Positions 49,149-58,350 of a DNA stretch of 64,000 nucleotides are shown in pieces; position 1 is the first letter of the stretch, and the number at the start of each line of letters is the position of its first letter. Below the pieces are notes generated by a model. The model was not told the origin of the DNA. It searched no databases and was given only the letters and a program-made list of their open reading frames with translations. Source of the stretch: Roseovarius faecimaris (lineage in GTDB: Bacteria > Pseudomonadota > Alphaproteobacteria > Rhodobacterales > Rhodobacteraceae); assembly GCF_009762325.1 (NCBI RefSeq), contig NZ_CP034348.1, positions 192,501 to 256,500 on the forward strand. The letters run 5' to 3'. The translations under genes were made by a program, and so were the position numbers.

Positions 49149-51209
49149 TCAGGCACCTCTCGGGAAATCGTCGGACAGCTCGGAAATTTCACGCAGGAAG
49201 GGCACGCCATCGCTGGCAGGCGCACCCAGCTCCCGCGCGGCAAGGTGGCCCGCATAAACCGCCGCCGCGATCGTGCCTGGGACAAGGCAATCACCGACCC
49301 TGCTGAGTGACGGCAGCCGCGCTTCCCGCAGCACGTCATAGAGATCATCCACCGGCTGCCGCATGGTCACGAGCAAGGCAGAGCCGCAGTCGAGTTCGCG
49401 CTCGGCCCCGGTATAGCCACAGGCCACCACCGCTTTGTCGCGGCTGACCTGCTCAACGGTGTGCGAGGTCATCACCCGCACGCCCATTTCCATCAGACGC
49501 GCCTGAATCACATGCTGTTCCAAAGTGTTATGCGTCCAGGCCGACACCTCGGCGGCGGGCGTGACCAGCGTCACCTCCACCCCTGCGCCGCGCAGCTTTT
49601 CGGCCATCAGCCCGCCCATGTAGTAATGATCGTCGTCAAAGATCACCACCGGGCCATCGACCTCGACACCGGCAAATACATCGTCAGGTGTAAGGATCGT
49701 AGCCCCATCCTCGATACGCATGCCCTGCGGGTGCGCCCGGCCGATCCCGTCGCGGTCCCAGAGCGAGCCGGTGGCCAGGATCACGTGATCGGCACCGAAC
49801 TCGGCAATCGCCTGCGCGTCCATAGGACTGTTGGTATAGGCGTTCACATTGGCCATCTGGCTGATCATGTAGGTCCGGTGATCCACCACGCGGCCCCATT
49901 CCGCCAGCCCGGGCAGGCGCCGTTCATGCACCAGCCTGCCGCCCATCTCCTCACCCGCCTCGGCCAGCGTGACGCCATAGCCCCGCTGTCCCAGCGCCCG
50001 CGCCGCCTCCAGCCCCGCAGGCCCTGCGCCCACGATCAGCACGGTATCGTCGGCATGTTTGCGGGGCATCCGGTCCGGGTGCCAGCCGCGCCGCCATTCC
50101 TCGCCCATGGTGGGGTTCTGGGTGCAGCGCATCGGTGTGAAACTGTGATCCCCCGAGACGCAGATATTGCAGCCGATACATTCGCGGATTTCCTCGATCC
50201 GCCCCTCTTCGATCTTCTTGGGCAGGAACGGATCGGCAATCGACGGCCGCGCCGCGCCGATGAAATCCAGTTGCCCGCCCTTGACCAACGAGACCATCGC
50301 ATCGGGCGAGGTATAGCGGCCCACCCCCACCACGGGCTTGGTGGTCACGGATTTGACGAAAGACACATAGTCGTCCTGATACCCCGACGCCTTGAACCGC
50401 GAGGTGGCGCTGTCATGCTCCCAGCCCGAGATGTTCACATCCCACAGATCCGGTTCCTCCGCGACCATCTCGATCAGCTCTCGCCCTTCTCCGTCAGAGG
50501 TAAAACCCACATCCCCCAACAGCTCATCCACCGCAAAGCGCACGGCCACCGCCATCGTATCGCCCACCGCGTCCTTGGTATCTGCCAGGATCTCGCGGAA
50601 CAGGCGCGAGCGGTTTTCAAGCGAGCCGCCATATTCATCCGACCGCCGGTTCCTGTAAGGCGACAGGAAATGCGACATCGTACTGAGCTGGTGCCCGATA
50701 TAGACATAGACAAGGTCATAGCCCGCGCGTTTCGCCCGCAACGCGGCGTCGCGGTGCCAGCGGCGCAGGTTGCGTATATCCTCGCGGTCCATCGCTCGGG
50801 CCTGGATCGGGTCGCATGCGGCGATCGGTATGGCCGACGGCGCCATCACCGGCATCCGGGAGAACTTGTTGGCGGCCATCATCCCGGCATGGTTCAGCTC
50901 GATCCCCGCCAGACTGCCGAACTCGTGAATGCCGTCACACATGCGCGCATGAATGGGAATGTCGCGGTCATCCCAAAGCCGCCCCCCGGACCAGGGCGAA
51001 TGATCGGCGGAGGGGTGGATTTCCACCTCTTCGGTACAGACCACAGCCCAGCCGCCCTCGGCCTTGGTGCGGCGCATCGCGGCCATGGATGACGGATAAA
51101 CCCGCCCCATCCCGTTGCAATGCGGCACTTGATAAAACCGGTTGCGCGCCGTCACCGGGCCGATCTTCACCGGCTCGAAAAGTACATCATATCGTGGGTC
51201 TCGGGTCAT
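49149..51209 (-). CDS. Trimethylamine dehydrogenase-family flavoprotein, paralogue 2
   Basis: A 686-residue homologue with the covalent-FMN cysteine C31 (YQVPHC) and the [4Fe-4S] motif CIGCNIC with a fourth Cys eleven residues later. It has the FAD-like C-terminal domain VLIVGAGPAGLEAARAL. By alignment to trimethylamine dehydrogenase numbering it has E60 (TEEVEIH), Y169 and H172 (YVYIGH), W264 and D267 (GWEHD), and D355 after the third cluster cysteine. Acidic residues thus replace two of the three aromatic bowl residues. It is separated by three bases from the upstream gene and by one base from paralogue 3. Confidence 0.92.
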   Translation of the reverse strand: MTRDPRYDVLFEPVKIGPVTARNRFYQVPHCNGMGRVYPSSMAAMRRTKAEGGWAVVCTEEVEIHPSADHSPWSGGRLWDDRDIPIHARMCDGIHEFGSLAGIELNHAGMMAANKFSRMPVMAPSAIPIAACDPIQARAMDREDIRNLRRWHRDAALRAKRAGYDLVYVYIGHQLSTMSHFLSPYRNRRSDEYGGSLENRSRLFREILADTKDAVGDTMAVAVRFAVDELLGDVGFTSDGEGRELIEMVAEEPDLWDVNISGWEHDSATSRFKASGYQDDYVSFVKSVTTKPVVGVGRYTSPDAMVSLVKGGQLDFIGAARPSIADPFLPKKIEEGRIEEIRECIGCNICVSGDHSFTPMRCTQNPTMGEEWRRGWHPDRMPRKHADDTVLIVGAGPAGLEAARALGQRGYGVTLAEAGEEMGGRLVHERRLPGLAEWGRVVDHRTYMISQMANVNAYTNSPMDAQAIAEFGADHVILATGSLWDRDGIGRAHPQGMRIEDGATILTPDDVFAGVEVDGPVVIFDDDHYYMGGLMAEKLRGAGVEVTLVTPAAEVSAWTHNTLEQHVIQARLMEMGVRVMTSHTVEQVSRDKAVVACGYTGAERELDCGSALLVTMRQPVDDLYDVLREARLPSLSRVGDCLVPGTIAAAVYAGHLAARELGAPASDGVPFLREISELSDDFPRGA

Positions 51210-51212
51210 GGG

Positions 51213-53264
51213 TCAGTCCTTCGCCAGTTCCGGCAATTCGCGGCGGAACGGCACGCCTTGCGCGGGCGGCTCTCCCAGCTCGCGCGCATAGCGGTGGCCC
51301 GCATAAACCGCCATCGCAATGGTGCCGGGGGCCAGACAATCGCCGATCCGCATCAGCGAGGCGGGCGCGTCTTCGCGCGCGATGAGCGCCTGATACAGCT
51401 CGTCCTGCGCCTCGCGCATGGTCACCGGGATCACCGTGCCAGCGGCCAGATCACGCTGCGCCCCGGTATAGATGCAGGACAGCGTCACATGATCCGCCCC
51501 GATCCTGGTGAGCGTGTGCAGCGGGATGATCTGCACGCCCAGCTCCATCAGCCGCGCCTGGATGAACCCCTGCTCCATCGTGTTATGCGTCCAGTGCGAC
51601 ACATCCGAGGCCGGTGTCACATAGCTCACCTCATGCCCCGCCACGCGCAGTTTTTCCGCCAGGGCGCCGGCCATGTAATAATGCTCATCGTCAAAGATCA
51701 CGACTGGCCCCTCGGGGGCAGCCCCCGCCATGATCTCATCTGGCGACATCACCCGCGCGCCTGCCTCCGCCGGGATCGGATAGCCGTGACTGCGCCCGAT
51801 GCCGGACGTCGCCCATTTGGCACCAGTGGCCAGCACCACATGGTCAGCCCCGAATTCCAGCACCTGATCGGCGGTCAGCCTGCTGTCCAGATACACCCCG
51901 ACATTGGCCATCTGGCTGATCTGATACTCCCGGTAATCCGCCACCCGCCGCCAGGCCGACAGCCCCGGAAGCTGGCTTTCCACCGCCACACGCCCGCCAA
52001 CGGTGTTGCCGCCCTCGGCCAGCGTCACCTCATACCCCCGCTGCCCCAGCGCCCGCGCGGCCTCCAGTCCGGCCGGGCCTGCGCCCACGATCAACACGCT
52101 CTCTTCCGCATGGCGCGGCGCGATGCGCTCCGGGTGCCAGCCCTTGCGCCATTCCTCGCCCATCGTCGGGTTCTGCGTGCAGCGCAGCGGCACGTGGATG
52201 AAATCCGCCGTCACGCAGATATTGCAACCGATACATTCGCGAATGTCCTCGATCCGCCCTTCCTCCACCTTCTTCGGCAGGAACGGGTCGGCGATCGATG
52301 GCCGTGCCGCGCCAATGAGGTCGAGCTTGCCCGACTTGATCAGCGACACCATCGTGTCGGGCGAGGTGAAGCGGCCCACGCCCACCACGGGCTTGGTCGT
52401 CACGGATTTCACGAAAGAGGTATAATCGGTCTGGAAACTCTCCTCGGAAAACCGTGACGGCTTGCTGTCCTCTTCCCAGGTCGAGACATTGACATCCCAC
52501 AGGTCGGGGATCTCGGCCAGCATCTCGATGATGTCGCGCCCCTCCGCCTCGCAGGAAATCCCGTCAGAGCCCATCAGTTCATCCACCGCCAGCCGGACGG
52601 CCACGCAACAGGTATCGCCGATGGCATCCTTGGTGTCCTCCAGGCATTCGCGCAAAAGGCGCACGCGGTTTTCCAGTGACCCGCCATATTCGTCCATCCG
52701 GTCATTGCGCCTGCGTGACAGGAAATGCATGAGCGTCGTCATGTCATGCCCGGCATAGAGATAGACCACGTCAAACCCCGCCGCCTTCGACCGTCGCGCC
52801 GCGTCGACATGCATTTTCCGGAACGCCCTGATATCGGCCTTGTCCATGGCGCGGGCCTGGATCGGCTCGGGCATGTCCACGGGCCGCGCGCTCGGCCCCA
52901 TCGGCACTTCGCGGCTGTAGTTATTGGCCGCCCCCATGCCCAGATGCGCCGGTTCTATCCCCGCCAGCGCGCCATGCGCATGCACTTTCTCGACCATCTT
53001 CGCGAGGATCGGAATATCGGCATCGTCCCAGAGCCGCCCCTCGATATATCCCGCCAGCTCCGATGTGTGGCTGATCTCCACCTCCTCGGTACAGACCACA
53101 CCCCAGCCGCCCTCGGCCTTTACGCCGCGCATCTCGGCCATCGACGAGGGATAGGCATAGCCCATCCCATTGCAATGCGGCACTTGATAGAACCGGTTGG
53201 GCGCCGTCACAGGCCCCAGCTTCACCGGCTCGAACAGGATGTCGTAACGCGGGTCTCTTGGCAT
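51213..53264 (-). CDS. Trimethylamine dehydrogenase-family flavoprotein, paralogue 1
   Basis: A 683-residue homologue. The covalent-FMN cysteine is C31 in YQVPHCNGMG. The catalytic set is conserved: Y169, H172 (YLYAGH) and D267, with W264 (STWEEDSKPSRF). Position 60 is glutamate (TEEVEIS) and position 355 aspartate (CVTADF), as in paralogue 2. In histamine dehydrogenase these two positions are also non-aromatic. The C-terminal domain with VLIVGAGPAGLEAARALGQ is intact. It is the first dehydrogenase gene after the TetR regulator, three bases downstream. Such enzymes normally pass electrons to an electron-transfer flavoprotein, not encoded here. Confidence 0.92.
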   Translation of the reverse strand: MPRDPRYDILFEPVKLGPVTAPNRFYQVPHCNGMGYAYPSSMAEMRGVKAEGGWGVVCTEEVEISHTSELAGYIEGRLWDDADIPILAKMVEKVHAHGALAGIEPAHLGMGAANNYSREVPMGPSARPVDMPEPIQARAMDKADIRAFRKMHVDAARRSKAAGFDVVYLYAGHDMTTLMHFLSRRRNDRMDEYGGSLENRVRLLRECLEDTKDAIGDTCCVAVRLAVDELMGSDGISCEAEGRDIIEMLAEIPDLWDVNVSTWEEDSKPSRFSEESFQTDYTSFVKSVTTKPVVGVGRFTSPDTMVSLIKSGKLDLIGAARPSIADPFLPKKVEEGRIEDIRECIGCNICVTADFIHVPLRCTQNPTMGEEWRKGWHPERIAPRHAEESVLIVGAGPAGLEAARALGQRGYEVTLAEGGNTVGGRVAVESQLPGLSAWRRVADYREYQISQMANVGVYLDSRLTADQVLEFGADHVVLATGAKWATSGIGRSHGYPIPAEAGARVMSPDEIMAGAAPEGPVVIFDDEHYYMAGALAEKLRVAGHEVSYVTPASDVSHWTHNTMEQGFIQARLMELGVQIIPLHTLTRIGADHVTLSCIYTGAQRDLAAGTVIPVTMREAQDELYQALIAREDAPASLMRIGDCLAPGTIAMAVYAGHRYARELGEPPAQGVPFRRELPELAKD

Positions 53265-53267
53265 GGA

Positions 53268-53942
53268 TCAGCCTTTGCAGGATTGGTCTGTCGGTGAAGG
53301 GAAATGCTTCGGGAAAGTGGCGGCGAAATACTCCCGCAGCCGCGCCTTGGCATGTTCGCGGGTGAAGTCCTTGGGGTAGATCAGGATATTCAGGCAAAAG
53401 CCGTCATAAAGCCCTTCCAGCGTCTCGGCGACATGTTCGGCATCCACATTCGCGTAACCGCCTTCGGCAATGATCTGCTCGCACAGATCGCGCGAGATTT
53501 CCCAGCGCTCTTCGTCGATCTCCGACATGATCTTGCGATAGGAAGCGCGATACCCCGCCTCGCCATAAAAGCCGAACCAGACCGCCAGCTTCTTGCGGTT
53601 GCAGATGCTGGGATGAAAATGCGCGTCGCCAATGGCCATCAGCTTGGCCTCGGGGGTCAGGTCTGCATTCGCCGCCGACTTCTGCCAGTGATCGCGATGC
53701 TCCCGCGCAAGATAGCGCAGGGTTTCCTCGAACAGGTTTTCCTTGTTCTGGAAGTGAAAGTTCACGATGCCCAGCGACAGACCGGCAAAGCCGGTGACCG
53801 TGGTCATGGTGGTGCCCGAAATGCCGTGCTTGGCGATCGACGTGATGGTCGCCTCGATCAGCTGCTGACGCCGCACCTCTTTTGATGCGGTGCGCCCGAC
53901 AGTCCTGTTCGTCTTTGCGGCCTTGGCCGTCACTTCGGTCAT
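53268..53942 (-). CDS. TetR/AcrR family regulator, BetI-like
   Basis: A 224-residue repressor-type regulator with an N-terminal helix-turn-helix (about residues 24-70; RRQQLIEATITSIAKHGISG and LSLGIVNFHFQNKENL). The C-terminal ligand domain resembles BetI, including LAVWFGFYGEAGYR. It lies inside the operon between the ATP-binding protein gene and paralogue 1, four bases from the latter. Local control of the operon and the divergent amine oxidase gene is inferred from the palindromic site at 58234-58259. The effector would be the transported or oxidised amine. Confidence 0.88.
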   Translation of the reverse strand: MTEVTAKAAKTNRTVGRTASKEVRRQQLIEATITSIAKHGISGTTMTTVTGFAGLSLGIVNFHFQNKENLFEETLRYLAREHRDHWQKSAANADLTPEAKLMAIGDAHFHPSICNRKKLAVWFGFYGEAGYRASYRKIMSEIDEERWEISRDLCEQIIAEGGYANVDAEHVAETLEGLYDGFCLNILIYPKDFTREHAKARLREYFAATFPKHFPSPTDQSCKG

Positions 53943-53992
53943 ATTCCGGTGCCTTCTTTCCGGTTTGGCGTTAGATGAACGCTCCGCGCCGC

Positions 53993-55099
53993 TCAGGTAT
54001 CGGCGAGCAGAACCATGGCGTCGTTATTCCAGCTCAGCCAGACGGGCCGCGCGCTCTCGGCATTGATCCCGTCCACACGCTCGCGGTTCTGTGCCGAAAC
54101 GGCGACGGGCTTGTCCTGGCCGGGGATCGAGACATAGAAATGGCTCCGTTCGCCCAGATAGGCCGCGTTTTCCAGCGTGCCCTGGATGGCGTTTTCGGCC
54201 CCCTCGGGCCTGTCATCGCTCAGCCGCAGTTTCTCGGGGCGAATGGCCACCTGCACCTGCGCCGCATTGGCAAAATCCTGCCCCCGCGTCAGGGCCGTCA
54301 CCTCGCCCAGCCCGCTGGCCTTGACCGGCACATGCTGCGCCCCCGAGGTGGCGGCCGTCACCGTGGCATCGAAGAAATTCATCGTCCCGATGAATGACGC
54401 AACCTGGCGGCTCTGCGGCAACTCATAGAGCCCCGTCGGCGTATCAAGCTGAAGCACCTTGCCGCCCGACATCACCGCGATCCGGTCCGAGAGCGTCAGC
54501 GCCTCCTCCTGGTCATGGGTCACGAACACGAAGGTGATCCCCACCGTCCGCTGCAACGCGCGCAGCTCAAGCTGCATCTGTTCGCGCAGCTGCTTGTCAA
54601 GCGCGCCAAGCGGCTCGTCCAGAAGCAGCACCTTGGGCCGCAGGATCAGCGCACGCGCCAGCGCGATCCGCTGCCGCTGCCCGCCCGACAGCTCATTGGC
54701 CTTGCGGTCGCCGTAATCCGGCAGCTTGATGAGCTCCAGCATCTCGTCGACCATCTCATAGCGCTTGGCCTTGCTGAGCTTCTGCTTGCGCAGCCCATAG
54801 GCGATGTTGTCGCGCACGTTCAGATGCGGAAAAATCGCGTAGCTCTGGAAAACCATGTTGACCGGGCGCTGGTGCGGCGGCACCTCCGACATGGCCTGCC
54901 CGTCGATATAGATCTCGCCGTTTGTCGGGTTCTCGAACCCCGCCAGCATCCGCAGAAGCGTTGTCTTGCCGCAGCCCGACGACCCCAGCAGCGAGAAGAA
55001 CTCGGCATGGCCGATATCCACGCTCACATTGTCGACGGCCTGGAATTTGCCGAAATACTTGTCGACATTCTGGATGGAAATGAAGGCGTCACCACTCAT
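53993..55099 (-). CDS. Polyamine-type ABC transporter ATP-binding protein
   Basis: PotA-like ATPase of 368 residues. Walker A is GSSGCGKTT near residue 38, the signature is LSGGQRQRIALARAL, and Walker B is KVLLLDEPLGALD. A C-terminal TOBE-type regulatory domain covers about the last 110 residues. It powers import through the two permeases encoded just upstream in the transcript. I chose the start at MSGDAFIS, because the longer frame overlaps potC-like coding. There are two bases between it and the permease gene. Confidence 0.92.
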   Translation of the reverse strand: MSGDAFISIQNVDKYFGKFQAVDNVSVDIGHAEFFSLLGSSGCGKTTLLRMLAGFENPTNGEIYIDGQAMSEVPPHQRPVNMVFQSYAIFPHLNVRDNIAYGLRKQKLSKAKRYEMVDEMLELIKLPDYGDRKANELSGGQRQRIALARALILRPKVLLLDEPLGALDKQLREQMQLELRALQRTVGITFVFVTHDQEEALTLSDRIAVMSGGKVLQLDTPTGLYELPQSRQVASFIGTMNFFDATVTAATSGAQHVPVKASGLGEVTALTRGQDFANAAQVQVAIRPEKLRLSDDRPEGAENAIQGTLENAAYLGERSHFYVSIPGQDKPVAVSAQNRERVDGINAESARPVWLSWNNDAMVLLADT

Positions 55100-55101
55100 A
55101 T

Positions 55102-55923
55102 TCAGCGCTCCCCTTTGACGCCGCCAAAGGCCGCGTCGCGATTGATCCATTGCCCGACGAAAACGATGATGAACGAGGCGACGATAATCATCGAAGACAG
55201 CGCCAGCACCGACGGGAACTCCTGCGGGAACCGCAGTTGACCCCAGATATACATGGGCAAGGTCGGGTCTGTTCCGGTCAGGAAAAAGGCCATGATGAAC
55301 TCATCGAACGAAACCGTGAAAGTCAGAAGCAGGCTCGCCAGGATACCGGGAAAGACGATCGGGAAGGTCACCCGCCAGAAGGTCCACCACCCGTTCTCGC
55401 CCAGATCAGCCGAGGCCTCTTCCACCGATTGATCAAACCCCTCGAAGCGCGGCAGCAGCGTCGCGATGGAGAAAGGCAGACAGATGATGATATGGCCAAC
55501 CGTCACCGTGTAGAGCGACAGCGGCACGCCCATCTGGCTGAACAGCACCAGAAGCGCCACGCCAAAGATAATCCCCGGCACCACCAGCGGCAGCATGATG
55601 AAGCCCACCAGCGGCCCCTTGCCGGGGATGCGGTAGCGGGTGATCGCCTTGGCGGCGAAAATGCCCAGCGTGGTCGAGAAGACCGCAGTTGCAATCCCCA
55701 CCTTGACCGAATTCATCAGTGCGGCCCAGACGGGCTCCCGCGACATCAGCTCTCCGTACCATTTCAGCGTGAAGCCCTCGATCGGGAACTTCACGTAGAT
55801 CGAGTCGTTGAAACTGAAGAGCGGCAGGAACAGCACCGGCACGTAAAGGAAGATCAGGAAGAAGATCGCATAGATCTGTAACGGCCGGTTCGGGCGGTTG
55901 ATATACGAGACGTCTTTGCTCAT
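55102..55923 (-). CDS. Polyamine-type ABC transporter permease, PotC-like
   Basis: Inner-membrane permease of 273 residues with about six transmembrane segments. The cytoplasmic EAA-like coupling loop reads EEASADLGENGWWTFWRVTFP. The N-terminal basic segment precedes the first helix (IYAIFFLIFLYVPVLFLPLF). It pairs with the PotB-like permease, whose stop codon overlaps its start by four bases. The family transports spermidine, putrescine and other cationic amines or opines. Confidence 0.9.
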   Translation of the reverse strand: MSKDVSYINRPNRPLQIYAIFFLIFLYVPVLFLPLFSFNDSIYVKFPIEGFTLKWYGELMSREPVWAALMNSVKVGIATAVFSTTLGIFAAKAITRYRIPGKGPLVGFIMLPLVVPGIIFGVALLVLFSQMGVPLSLYTVTVGHIIICLPFSIATLLPRFEGFDQSVEEASADLGENGWWTFWRVTFPIVFPGILASLLLTFTVSFDEFIMAFFLTGTDPTLPMYIWGQLRFPQEFPSVLALSSMIIVASFIIVFVGQWINRDAAFGGVKGER

Positions 55924-56852
55924 GTCAGTCGATCCTTCACCAGCTTGGTGAGCACAAGGAAGACCAGCGCAATCGCCGCGATGGTCAGCATCAGGATGAT
56001 CGCCAGCGTCGCCCCCATCGGCCAGTTGTTGACCGGGCCGAATTGCAGCTGGATGAGGTTCCCGATCATCAGCCCATCCGGCCCGCCCAGCAGCGCCGGC
56101 GTGATATAGTCACCCGTGGTGGGGATGAAGATCAGCAGGCAGGCCGAGATGATCCCGGGCATCGACAGCGGCAGGGTGATGCGCAGGAACCGCGCCACCG
56201 GCCCGTCGCCAAGGTCTGTCGCGGCCTCAAGCAGCGATTTGTCGATTTTCTCAAGCGACACATACATCGGCAGGATCGCAAAGGCCGCCCAGGCATGCGC
56301 CAGCGTGATGATCACGGCATCGGTTGAATAGAGCAGAAACTCCAGCGGCGCCTCGATCAGCCCCAGCCCCATCAGCGCCGAGTTGATCACGCCCTCATAG
56401 CCCAGCACCACTTTCCACGCGAAAACCCGCAGCAGGTAGCTGGTCCAGAAGGGCAGGGTCATCAGAACGATCCACATCATCTTGTTGCGATGCACATGGA
56501 AGGCGACGTAGTAGGCCATCGGATAGGACAGCACCACCGTGGCCACCGTGGCCCATCCCGAAACCATCAGTGACCGCGACAGCAGCGCGCCATAAAGGGG
56601 CTGTTCGGCAGCGGTCTGGTAATTGTTGAGCGTCAGCGATGTGTCAAAGCCAAAGCCGACAGCGGTCCAGAGGCTGATTGTGATCAGAATTCCGAAAGGG
56701 ATGATGATCCCGATGATCAGAACGAACAGCGTGGGAGACAGAAGGCTAAAACCCTTGAGCGTGTCGCTTTGATTGAAACGCGCCTTCCAGCTGCGCTTGG
56801 TCTGCGTTCGGTCCTCGCCCGGCGGGGCGTCGTTTGCGGTTGCGTCTGCCAT
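55920..56852 (-). CDS. Polyamine-type ABC transporter permease, PotB-like
   Basis: Inner-membrane permease of 310 residues with six main transmembrane segments. A hydrophilic N-terminal region of about 30 residues precedes the first helix (LLSPTLFVLIIGIIIPFGIL). The coupling loop near residue 215 is LLEAATDLGDGPVARFLRITLP. It lies 125 bases downstream of the binding-protein gene, separated by a hairpin that may lower expression of the membrane parts relative to the receptor. Confidence 0.9.
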   Translation of the reverse strand: MADATANDAPPGEDRTQTKRSWKARFNQSDTLKGFSLLSPTLFVLIIGIIIPFGILITISLWTAVGFGFDTSLTLNNYQTAAEQPLYGALLSRSLMVSGWATVATVVLSYPMAYYVAFHVHRNKMMWIVLMTLPFWTSYLLRVFAWKVVLGYEGVINSALMGLGLIEAPLEFLLYSTDAVIITLAHAWAAFAILPMYVSLEKIDKSLLEAATDLGDGPVARFLRITLPLSMPGIISACLLIFIPTTGDYITPALLGGPDGLMIGNLIQLQFGPVNNWPMGATLAIILMLTIAAIALVFLVLTKLVKDRLT

Positions 56853-56938
56853 GGCGGTCCGTCCCTCTCGTCACACACGCCGCACCTGCCCGCTCCTTCG
56901 AACGGGGCCGGGTCAGGCGGCTCGGATAAGCTGAAAAA

Positions 56939-56961
56939 GGCAGCCGCGCGGAGCGGCTGCC
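56939..56961 (-). terminator. Intra-operon hairpin between binding-protein and permease genes
   Basis: Perfect 9-bp arms GGCAGCCGC and GCGGCTGCC with a 5-base loop. On the minus strand a run of five T follows, the form of an intrinsic terminator. Being inside an ABC operon directly after the receptor gene, it probably allows partial readthrough, giving more receptor than permease. Confidence 0.75.
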
Positions 56962-56977
56962 TCTGGGTCGTCGGGGA

Positions 56978-58096
56978 TCAGAACCCGGCCTTGATCTGTT
57001 CGAACAGGGCGTTCATCTTCGATTCCCACTCCTGCGTCTGCGGCTTCTGGAAGTGGCCGGACCCGAGGATATCCGTCGGGTTCTTGCTGAGCCCGAGACC
57101 GACGAGGGTCTCCTCGTCGAAATGGTCGAAGGTGTTTTTGTTTGAGTGGCCATAGCCATAGTCGTTGACCATGAACTTGCCCGATTCCACGCTCAGAAGG
57201 CTGTCGATCACGTCATAGGCGCGGTCGACATTGGGCGCGTCCTTGTGGATCATCAGGCCGCAGACCCAGGTCAGCGCGCCCTCCTTCGGGTTGGCAAACT
57301 TCACCGGCACGCCTTCCGCCGCCAGCGTCACGGCCGACGAGTTCCAGGTCATCGCCGCGACCAGCTCGCCCGAGGCCAGCGCCTGCTCAAGCGAGGTCGT
57401 GTCATCGGTATAAACCCGGATATGCGGGCGCTGGGCGCGCATGATTTCGGCGATCTTCTCGAAGGCTTCGTCGCTGTCGATATTGTCAAAGCTGATACCG
57501 GCCTTGATCGCCCCGACCCACCAGGCATCCGCCCCGGCGCCAAGGCTGCCCAGACGGCCCGAATAGCGCTCGTCCCACAGCATGTCCCAGCTTTCCTCGC
57601 CATCCAGCTCGACAAGGTCGGTCCGGTAGGTGATCGAGGTCGAGCCCCAGTCAAACGGCACCATCCAGAGGTTGTCGCCATCCTGGTTGCCCTCAAGCTG
57701 CGTCAGCTCGGGGATGATGTCGGCGCCATGCGCCAGGCGCGACACGTCAACCGACTGGAACAGGCCGGTGGCCGCCCAACGCGGCACCGCCTGGTTACAA
57801 GGGTGCGAGACATCCACGACGAACCCGCCGCGCATCTTGGTCAGCGCCTCTTCGGAGGCCCCGAAAATCGCGAAATTCGGCAATGCGCCGTTCTTTGTCT
57901 GATACTCCCCGAACAGCTCGGGAATATCATAACCGCCCCAGGTAAAATACGTGGCCTGGTCCCCGTCCGAGGCGTGCGCCATCTTGCTCAGAGGCACCGT
58001 GGCCATACCCACGCCCGCCGCCATCAGCGACCGCGTAAACGCACGGCGGCTCATCTTGCCTTCTTTCACCGCACCCAATTGGTCGAGTACATCCAT
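56978..58096 (-). CDS. Polyamine-type ABC transporter substrate-binding protein (PotD/PotF-like)
   Basis: Periplasmic receptor of 372 residues. The N-terminal region (SRRAFTRSLMAAGVGMATVP, residues 16-35) is a twin-arginine-type signal, unusual for the family but known. The mature part begins ATYFTWGGYDIPELFGEYQ, the PotD-like start. Later segments DWGSTSITYRTDLV and SWDMLWDERYSGRLG are typical of the polyamine/spermidine group. The start MDVLDQ is preceded by GGGAGA. It is the first gene of the operon and is divergent from the flavin amine oxidase gene across 254 bases. The ligand is likely a cationic amine. Confidence 0.9.
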   Translation of the reverse strand: MDVLDQLGAVKEGKMSRRAFTRSLMAAGVGMATVPLSKMAHASDGDQATYFTWGGYDIPELFGEYQTKNGALPNFAIFGASEEALTKMRGGFVVDVSHPCNQAVPRWAATGLFQSVDVSRLAHGADIIPELTQLEGNQDGDNLWMVPFDWGSTSITYRTDLVELDGEESWDMLWDERYSGRLGSLGAGADAWWVGAIKAGISFDNIDSDEAFEKIAEIMRAQRPHIRVYTDDTTSLEQALASGELVAAMTWNSSAVTLAAEGVPVKFANPKEGALTWVCGLMIHKDAPNVDRAYDVIDSLLSVESGKFMVNDYGYGHSNKNTFDHFDEETLVGLGLSKNPTDILGSGHFQKPQTQEWESKMNALFEQIKAGF

Positions 58097-58233
58097 GTTT
58101 TCGTCTCCCTGTGTCTGGCCGACAATCCGGCCTCCTGTTGAGCGCATCCTTTCCGGATTGCGCAAATTTTTATGGCCCTCTCCGGGGCCGATTATGTCAC
58201 CTCATCCCCTCGCCTTTCGGCGGATTTATGAGC

Positions 58234-58259
58234 ATTCACTGAATGAGTATTCAATGAAT
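58234..58259. promoter_or_regulatory. Double palindrome, likely TetR-family operator
   Basis: Two 11-base palindromes, ATTCACTGAAT and ATTCAATGAAT, are separated by four bases, so the inner pair also forms TGAAT-N4-ATTCA. It lies in the 254-base divergent intergenic region between the binding-protein gene and the amine oxidase gene. The arrangement is what a dimeric TetR regulator such as the one encoded in this operon would bind, controlling both directions. Assignment is inferred. Confidence 0.6.
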
Positions 58260-58350
58260 GGGTTGATTTCGCCCGCGTGTCAAGAAGACTGTGAACAAGA
58301 ATCACCTGACAAATGACAGCACTGCTTTCTTCATCTTGGAAAGAAAAAAG

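Noticed and set aside
49461..52457. Long plus-strand frames (543 and 445 codons) opposite the dehydrogenase paralogues
   Set aside because: They recur at equivalent positions only because the three minus-strand genes are paralogous. There are no motifs, and the composition is typical of antisense frames.
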